From Craterostigma plantagineum (Eukaryota; Streptophyta; Magnoliopsida; Lamiales; Linderniaceae): DNA of 64,000 nucleotides. Where the stretch lies: assembly GCA_027422505.1 (NCBI GenBank), contig JAPQWV010000417.1, positions 248,001 to 312,000 of the forward strand, in the 5' to 3' direction. Shown piece by piece: positions 57,770-64,000 of this stretch; position 1 is the stretch's first letter, and the number at the start of each line of letters is the position of its first letter. Both the position numbers and the translations under genes were made by a program. The notes beneath the pieces are model-generated. The model was given only the letters and a program-made list of their open reading frames with translations. It had not been told where the DNA came from and did no database searches.

Positions 57770-58130
57770 ATCAGCTTTTGTAGAGTATAAATTTTAATTG
57801 TGCTTGATTTCATTAATTGTCCTTGTATTTTGGGGCTTTTCTTATATTTGTCCTTAGTTTAGGACTAGTTTGATATTTATACCAAGTTTGTTTGGTATAA
57901 ATACATGTAAACAAATTGTGCTGAATAGAGAAAGTTTTGGAAATTGATCCGAAAGGCTTGCAATTCAATTTCTAGAGTGAGAAACAATAGTAACTTTCTC
58001 ACTCTACTTGAATTCTCTCTCTTGTTCTATATTTGAGTTTTTCGATCGAATCTCAATGTCGATCATTATCATCGAATTACTTAGAATTCATGCTTAGGAT
58101 CATAGAGTTGTTAATCGTAGGACCTAACAA
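57770..58130 (+). repeat. Probable 5' LTR of a SIRE-like element
   Basis: It ends CCTAACAA just before an initiator-Met primer site and carries a TATA-like TATAAATA near 57898. Its start is placed by weak similarity to the 3' LTR start at 63940 and is uncertain. Confidence 0.45.
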
Positions 58131-58131
58131 T

Positions 58132-58145
58132 CGGTATCAGAGCCA
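58132..58145 (+). promoter_or_regulatory. Primer-binding site, initiator tRNA-Met type
   Basis: CGGTATCAGAGCCA matches the copia consensus TGGTATCAGAGCC at all but one base. It marks the start of the internal region. Confidence 0.8.
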
Positions 58146-59873
58146 AACGTGTTAGGATTCGGATTAAATTTGGATTGAATTTTGATTTTTTTTGAAACTG
58201 ATTTTTCAACTTTGCGAAAGTGTTCTTCGATGATTACAATCTGCTCCTTCAAAACTTGATATAATCTGATGTTTTAGGCTTCGATTCGTTTATACATGTT
58301 TAAGCTGAATTTCGATTGATCGAAACATATGTTGGTCGAATTTTGAGGATCGAAAATTGCAGAAATTTTTTTTCAGATATTGAACACGGCTAAATTTTTT
58401 GCGAACAATTCTTCTAATTTCTGCCTTGATTTGCTCTTGTGCGGTTCGATCGAGTGTTTCTAACGTCTCTGTGCTAAAATCTGATCGATCGAAGCATTAT
58501 TCTGTGCAAATTTGGAGAATTAATCGAAAATCTTCTTTGTACTGTTCTTCATGAAATGTCAAAAATCCGACCAATTTTGCTTTGATTTCGTTAAATTAAT
58601 TGTTCGTTCTTGTTCAGTGCTTCATTTCGGTCAATTACCCGGGCTGAATTCGAACAATTTCGTACTTGGATCGAGATTTGTTTGGCTTTTCACTCGCGTC
58701 TGTTTCCCTGTTTACACTTTGTTCTTCACGCGATTCTGTTCGTCATTTGATCTTCATTGTGTTGGTCGCCATTGTTCTTCGATCGAGAAATTCGCCGATG
58801 CAATCAATTCCTCGTCGCTGCTGCATCGTCGAACGATCTTCGCTCGAGAAACTCATCGGCGAGAAAGTTTTTTCGATCGAAAAACTGCTTCAACCGCAGC
58901 CTTGTTCTTCGCTCAAGAAACTATTCTTCTCTGTTCGTCATCTGGTTCACGATCGATAAATCTTTACAACGCGAGAAACATCGTCACGCTGAAATCTGAT
59001 CGAGAATCCGTTCGCTGTTACTCGCCGATCGAAATCCGAATCTGGTTTTTTTTTTCTTCGCTGTTCTTCGCAAGCAGACGAGAATTTCAATCGAAAAACT
59101 TGATCGAGAAACTTGGTCAACGCGCATAAGTTCGGGTCATCGCGAAAAACCCAGTTTACGATCGAAAATCTGCTCGAGAAAGTGTTTCGATCGAAAAATC
59201 GTGTGAAATTTTTTTCGATCGTGAATCCCAGTCCAGCCTCGTCTTCCTCGCGTTTCTCTAGACACACATATACATCAATAGGCAAATTGCATTCTAAGTC
59301 CCTTGAATACTACTTCAGTCCCTGTAGTTATATCTCAGCCCTAATAGTTTTCGATTTAGTCATGAAAAGTTATGATCTAGTCCTAATTTTTCAAATTAAC
59401 CCCAGAACTTTCAATTTAATTGATCTCTCACTCGTTTACGTGATATAACGATTGCAAATTTTTGTTTAGTTGTTTTTACAGGTTGTCGTCGCAAAACTTA
59501 TTTTTCGCTCGCAAAATCTTTCGCGATCGAAAAACCTGATTTTAAAGAGTTAGATATTAAACATCTCAAAAACGACGACGTTTTATCAAATTGCAGAACT
59601 TTTACGACCGTAAATCTATACGTAAAATTTATTAAAAACGTTTCGGTCGAAAACAGTAACCTTCAATTGACACATTATTGAAAAAGCTTTTGGTATATAC
59701 TAAAATTTTTTAAATCAAACTCCATAAACCAAAATCTTTTCGAAACTGAAATTTTAAAAGCCAAATATTTTAATCAGTAATATATTAAAAAACTCCAAAT
59801 CACAAAACACGTCAACGATCGAAATATCCAACAAAATTTAAAAAATAAATAAATAAAAATTTTAAAAACCAAA
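58146..59873 (+). other. Leader of the SIRE-like element
   Basis: About 1.7 kb with many CGATCGA and TCGATCGAAAA words (58780-59230). The 192-codon frame at 58551-59129 is built from these words and shows no domain. Confidence 0.5.
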
Positions 59874-61533
59874 ATGGACACCTACTCAATTACTCGATAT
59901 GAGGATACTACTTCCGACGACTTTAGCTGCGACATTGATGAACAACTGAAGGAGTTTGGGCGTCAACTACGATTAATGGAGAAGGAGTTAAAGAAGAAGT
60001 CCACAAAGACCAAGTCACGCTCAAAGAAGCAAGAGACTACAAATTCCGAACAAAAGACGCACTTGGCTTTGGCACACGATGATGAAACTAACACATCCTC
60101 TAAGGAGGCAGTGATTCCTAACTCTACATTGTTTAACATGTTAGAATCCTTACAAACTAGGTATGCTAACATGAAAAATGAGCGGAAAAGTACAAGAGAG
60201 TTAGAGGACGAGTTAACTAAGTCTAAGGAGGAAATAGTTAGTCTCGAATCTAAGCTTAGGAGCTTTAGTGCGAGAGTAGATGAACTAACTAAGAGCTCGA
60301 ATGTTAGTGAGACTAAGCATATTCAACTAGAGAAACATAGTTCGATAGTGAAGGAACCCGAGGACAGGCTACACAACAACCATAAGTGTCTACTTAGGAA
60401 TTTAGACGAGAAAAGTCTCCTTAAGTGTAGACTAGACGTTGAGAGCAAAAAGGTCACTAGTCTAGAAGCCGAAATAGATAAACCTAATTCTAAGATTAGT
60501 GAATTGAGAAAGAGTCTAGACGTCTGTCAAGTCGAGAAGAGCACTGCTCAAACTAACTATGCTTTCTTAAGAGAAGAACGTGGGAAGCTCTACTCTAAGA
60601 TTAATCAATTAGAAAATCTTCTTGCGATTTCTAAGACCAAGGAAGCACAATCTCGTCATTCTGAAAATTCTTCTTCCGTTGACATACCTTATATTCTTAA
60701 GAACATCGAGGATTTAAATTCTACATTAAAAACGGAACGAAAGAATTTTGAAGCGGAAAAGAATACACTTCTAACGGAGATATCTAATCTCAAAGCTTCC
60801 TCCATGTCGAAACACGATAAAGGGACGCAAACGGATGATCTCGTTCCTACCATCGAAACGACTTTTACTAATTCTACTTCAATTTTGACCAAAGTTGAAA
60901 TCAAAGTAAAAGTCCCACACTTTCTATAGTTAAGGAACAAGTCCCACGGAAATGGGAGAACGGTAAAGCTCCAAAACGGAATGATAAAGACCAAAAGCCT
61001 TCCTCTCCTGATCCCGAAAAGAAAAATTTTCCCGAAAATATTTCAAGCTCTAGTGCACAAACTTCATCGTGTGCTTCAAATGATTCTACTAATTTCTCAT
61101 TTAAAAAGCCTAGACTTGAAAATAATTTTCGAAATTCTTCTCATTCTAATGTGAAAGGAGTGAATTCTAACTTTAGGAAATACGACTTATGTGCGATAGA
61201 TGCTTATAACTCTATATGCTCATTTTCCTACATGCAATATCCGGTCAAGGTTCATTCGACGAAACATCTTGTGCGCTTGGCCTCGGAGAAATTTTTTAAA
61301 CCTTCTCCGAAACACACTTTCACCCGAGCGGAAATGCCTTATCCGAGTCAAATCACTCCCACATGGGTTTCTGTTTCTTCACAAAGTTTAGGTAGCCCAA
61401 ACAAATTTGGGTACCGAAAGGTTCATTAGTGGATGATTTAGGACAACATTTAAATTTGACACCTTTTATGCTTAAATCGTTATCTACTAATAAGGGAGGA
61501 CCCATACAACAATGGGTACCAAAGTTCCGATAG
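59874..61533 (+). pseudogene. SIRE-like gag with long coiled coil
   Basis: The ATG at 59874 opens MDTYSITRYEDTTSDDFSCD and stays open for 351 codons. Residues 20-310 are rich in Lys, Glu, Leu and Ser with heptad patterns, a long coiled coil. Near 60905 a frameshift moves the reading to another frame (SPTLSIVKEQVPRKWE), which continues with SFKKPRLENNF and YPSQITPTWV; another shift near 61400 precedes KIWVPKGSLVDDLG, and the end is QQWVPKFR (stop 61531-61533). WVPK repeats are typical of Sirevirus gag. No CCHC knuckle was found. Confidence 0.6.
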
Positions 61534-63939
61534 TTTTGCAGATTTCCTCATGTATGGAATTCGACGTAGTGGCTCCACGTACATGATAAAGGGATGAGGT
61601 GTGAGCTACTACAACTAAGTTTGAGGTATATTTCAAACTTACATATGCATATGAGTTTCGTAAAAAACAATATATACCTATTTTCTTTCAAAACTTGTCA
61701 AATGGTACATTTTCGATATGCATTTCATCGCTTGAAATGGTTTTAAAATTTTCAACTGCATTTTACGAACGGAAACGATAAATATCATTTTTCAAGTAAT
61801 ACTTTTAAATGAGCTTTAATTAAGGGGGAGCTAATCGTTATTTTAATGAGGAGCATCCTTTATACTTTTAAGGAAGCACAAATTTAAATTCTTGAGGGGG
61901 AGAAAACTTACAATGAGCGATTTAAGGGAACGAGATTCTTAATAATCGTCAAGCTAACTACGCAAATTTCTAGGGGGAGAAAATTTATTTTCGAAGCATA
62001 TTTTTGGGAGATATAAATATAATACTACTATACTAATAATACACACACATATATATAAAGGGGAGATATACATAAAAAAAAGAGATACACAAAAAAAAGG
62101 GAAAAAAGGGAGATAAAAAATGAAAAAAAACGAAAAAAAGGGAGAAAAAAAAAGTCTTGCCTCGGATTATTTATATGCTTTCATATTGTTATTTTCTCTA
62201 GATTGTGTAGTTACAAAGTTCAATTTTGTGAGACCAATATTTGATTTTTACTATCTGTTGATTATGAAAAAAAACAAAAAAAAAAAAGCAAAAAAAAAAA
62301 AGAAAAAAAAGGAACAAAAAGAAGAAAAGTATATTTTCTTTTTCGATATGCTTCCCGGATTTATTCTCCCACATCCAAAGATGGACGTACCACGCAGAAT
62401 CTCGAGCTTTCAAATGGACAAAATTTTCGAAAGACGACGGTGACGATCTAAGTGAAGATCAAATGCTCCGTATTTTCATCGACCGGCTCCGGCTTGCGAA
62501 TTCAACTAGAGCAACACTTCTCACGTACCCCGGAAGCACGGATTTCATGTTCCTATGTTTCAGTCTAATCCGACTTGATCCTAACCCCAGAACGCGTTGG
62601 AGCATTTGAGACCAAGCAAGATTATTTTGATGATGCCTAGGAAGTCTTTGAAGATACATCACTCCCTTATCTCACATAATTTTCGGACCAACCCCCATAG
62701 GTACAGGTGCTAATTTAATTAGCTCCCGGGTAGAAGTCGCCGCATTAAGTCCAACGGCGCATGCACAGCCGAGCCTTACCCACTCGTCTATCTCTCAAAA
62801 GATAGGTGTTTCATAAATCACGGGAGCCACGTATGCTATCACCGTTTCACTCGGAAACGGGAGATATTGAACTAAGTGGTATTCCGCCCCGTACCACGCT
62901 TTTATTGATCACTCACGTCTAGTGTGTCGTCACTATCCAAAATTTTCAAATTTTTAGGACACATACAATTTTTAATACACCTAATCTTTGTGATTACGTT
63001 AGAACTTCCGTAGACATGTTCTTTTTAAACATATGCTTCGAGGATCGGAAGGAAGCCCGACCGTTGCAACATCAAAGCAACAACAATTTCGGCCATCTTC
63101 TATGAGCTTTGCTCCTAGTTGATGTCAACGGGACGCCTATGTGGCCCCGGTACTCATTTCGACGGATTGCCTTTGTGGCTCCGTCCGGTTATTATCCTCA
63201 CCGACCTTTTGGTATTGTCCTTACCTACCTCGAAATTAACATGCCGACATCGTTCACACGATTCGCCATGAGGGGGAGAAGGGTTATGCATACACAATCG
63301 GTCGGTCCACCCACCAAAATCCGCCGCGCTTACCACTCTGAAACCGGGCTCTCTCACAACGCCACATTCAAAGGAAGCTCGGTACAACTTAGAAATCAAT
63401 CAAAGAAAGAGACGGCCTACCTTCTTCTGGAACTAGAGACGCTTCTTCGAGGCCGAACCAGACAACTTCCATTCGGAGAAGACGAATCTGGCAAAACGGA
63501 GAAGATGGCTAAACCCCGAGCCCTCTCCTCGACTCTCTCATGCCCCTGCTTCCGGAAGAAGAAGCAAGGACTGAAGACCGAATGACACGCGACTCAAGCA
63601 TCATCAAGGACTGAACCGACCGTGTTCACCTCTCCAAACCTCACATCGGATTCCCTGATCTCAACACAAGGTTGACCCAAATAGGGGGAGTTTCGAGTTT
63701 CTTGTGCTTTCAACGGGAGAAATGGAACGCAGACTTTCTAAATCCGACAAGAACTTCGTACATCTTACGGCATTTAGGAGAAGAACTTCAAAAGAAGATT
63801 CGAAGAAAAAGCCGATGCCTAGAAGACCAGGTGAGCTTGAAGATTTTCTATAGAGGAGATTTCAAGGACTCGAGGACTCTTTCATTTGCAAGACGAAGAT
63901 AACCCGCGCTATATTGGAAATTGAATACAAAGGGGAGAT
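61534..63939 (+). other. Pol-less 3' region of the SIRE-like element
   Basis: A relic near 61552-61595 (RRSGSTYMIKG) recalls the copia protease DSGCSxHMTG motif. After that there is no pol. GGGGAG or GGGGGAG tracts recur at about 61826, 61893, 61973, 62057, 63271, 63684 and 63930. A-rich stretches lie at 62070-62150 and 62265-62325. The frame at 63109-63585 (158 codons) has no recognised domain. Confidence 0.5.
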
Positions 63940-64000
63940 TGTTGGAACTATTTTATTGTATTCAATTAAATAGAGTTGTCTTAGTCTTGCTATGCAAATT
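63940..64000 (+). repeat. Start of the 3' LTR of the SIRE-like element
   Basis: TGTTGGAAC follows the polypurine tract AAAGGGGAGAT. The LTR runs off the window. Confidence 0.6.

Larger units (their letters stand above)
57770..64000 (+). mobile_element. Non-autonomous SIRE-like copia element, cut by window end
   Basis: LTR, Met primer site, a long leader, a coiled-coil gag, then about 2.4 kb without pol, several GGGGGAG polypurine-like tracts, and the start of the 3' LTR. The extended coiled-coil gag with WVPK motifs and the repeated polypurine tracts suggest Sirevirus ancestry. Integrase, RT and RNase H are absent. Confidence 0.65.

Noticed and set aside
58551..59129. 192-codon plus-strand frame before the SIRE-like gag
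   Set aside because: Built from repeated CGATCGA words in the leader; no domain and no likeness to gag.
62120..62443. 107-codon Lys-rich frame
   Set aside because: Produced by A-rich low-complexity sequence in the SIRE-like element.

Overview
This is a transposon-rich stretch of a flowering-plant nuclear genome, most likely a eudicot. It is AT-rich, its genes are intron-containing plant genes, and it holds plant-specific repeat classes: Athila and Tekay-type Ty3/gypsy elements, Ty1/copia, plant LINEs, Helitrons, MULE, hAT and Stowaway MITEs, and an endogenous caulimovirid. There are no operons, tRNA or rRNA genes, or CRISPR arrays. Only three ordinary host genes are well supported: an 11-exon SMU2/RED splicing-factor gene (1905-5742, minus), a single-exon SAUR gene (39255-39653, plus) and a two-exon gene for a 102-residue membrane protein (47436-48417, minus).

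Layout from left to right. 1-685: the end of a Tekay/Del-type LTR, then a Helitron 3' terminus. 686-1904: intergenic DNA with a 20-G run. 1905-5742: SMU2. 6020-6801: a LINE remnant, directly followed by five short Helitrons in head-to-tail order (6802-8482) and a MULE-type MITE (8584-8895). 9236-28900: a three-level nest. A minus-strand LINE was split by a plus-strand copia element that lacks integrase and reverse transcriptase (11718-27783). That element was later split, inside its gag gene, by a 12.8-kb minus-strand Athila element (12472-25278). 29115-38165: Helitron ends, hAT elements and a large inverted repeat (29738-36672) with one arm broken by a hAT MITE and the other by a 2.8-kb solo LTR. 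38400-40940: MITEs around the SAUR gene. 41020-46165: a MULE with long TIRs carrying a plant-mobile-domain (PMD) gene, its coding exon split by a second solo LTR. 47436-48802: the small membrane-protein gene and a Stowaway MITE. 49136-49555: one end of a CACTA transposon. 50160-56992: a decayed endogenous pararetrovirus of the family Caulimoviridae. 57770-64000: a non-autonomous, gag-only, SIRE-like LTR element that runs off the window.

How the parts relate: nesting gives a relative clock (LINE, then copia, then Athila; MULE, then its LTR; inverted repeat, then hAT and LTR). By eye the Athila LTRs differ less from each other than the copia LTRs do, in agreement with the nesting order. Almost all element genes carry stops, frameshifts or deletions, so the insertions look old and inactive. 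The least ordinary features are the perfect 14-bp palindrome GTCACGGCCGTGAC repeated in the Athila LTRs and again as a 63-bp tandem array inside the element, the tandem Helitron cluster, a MULE whose two TIRs both appear to carry a start codon and splice donor, and the twice-interrupted inverted repeat. No wholly new biological system can be claimed from sequence alone.
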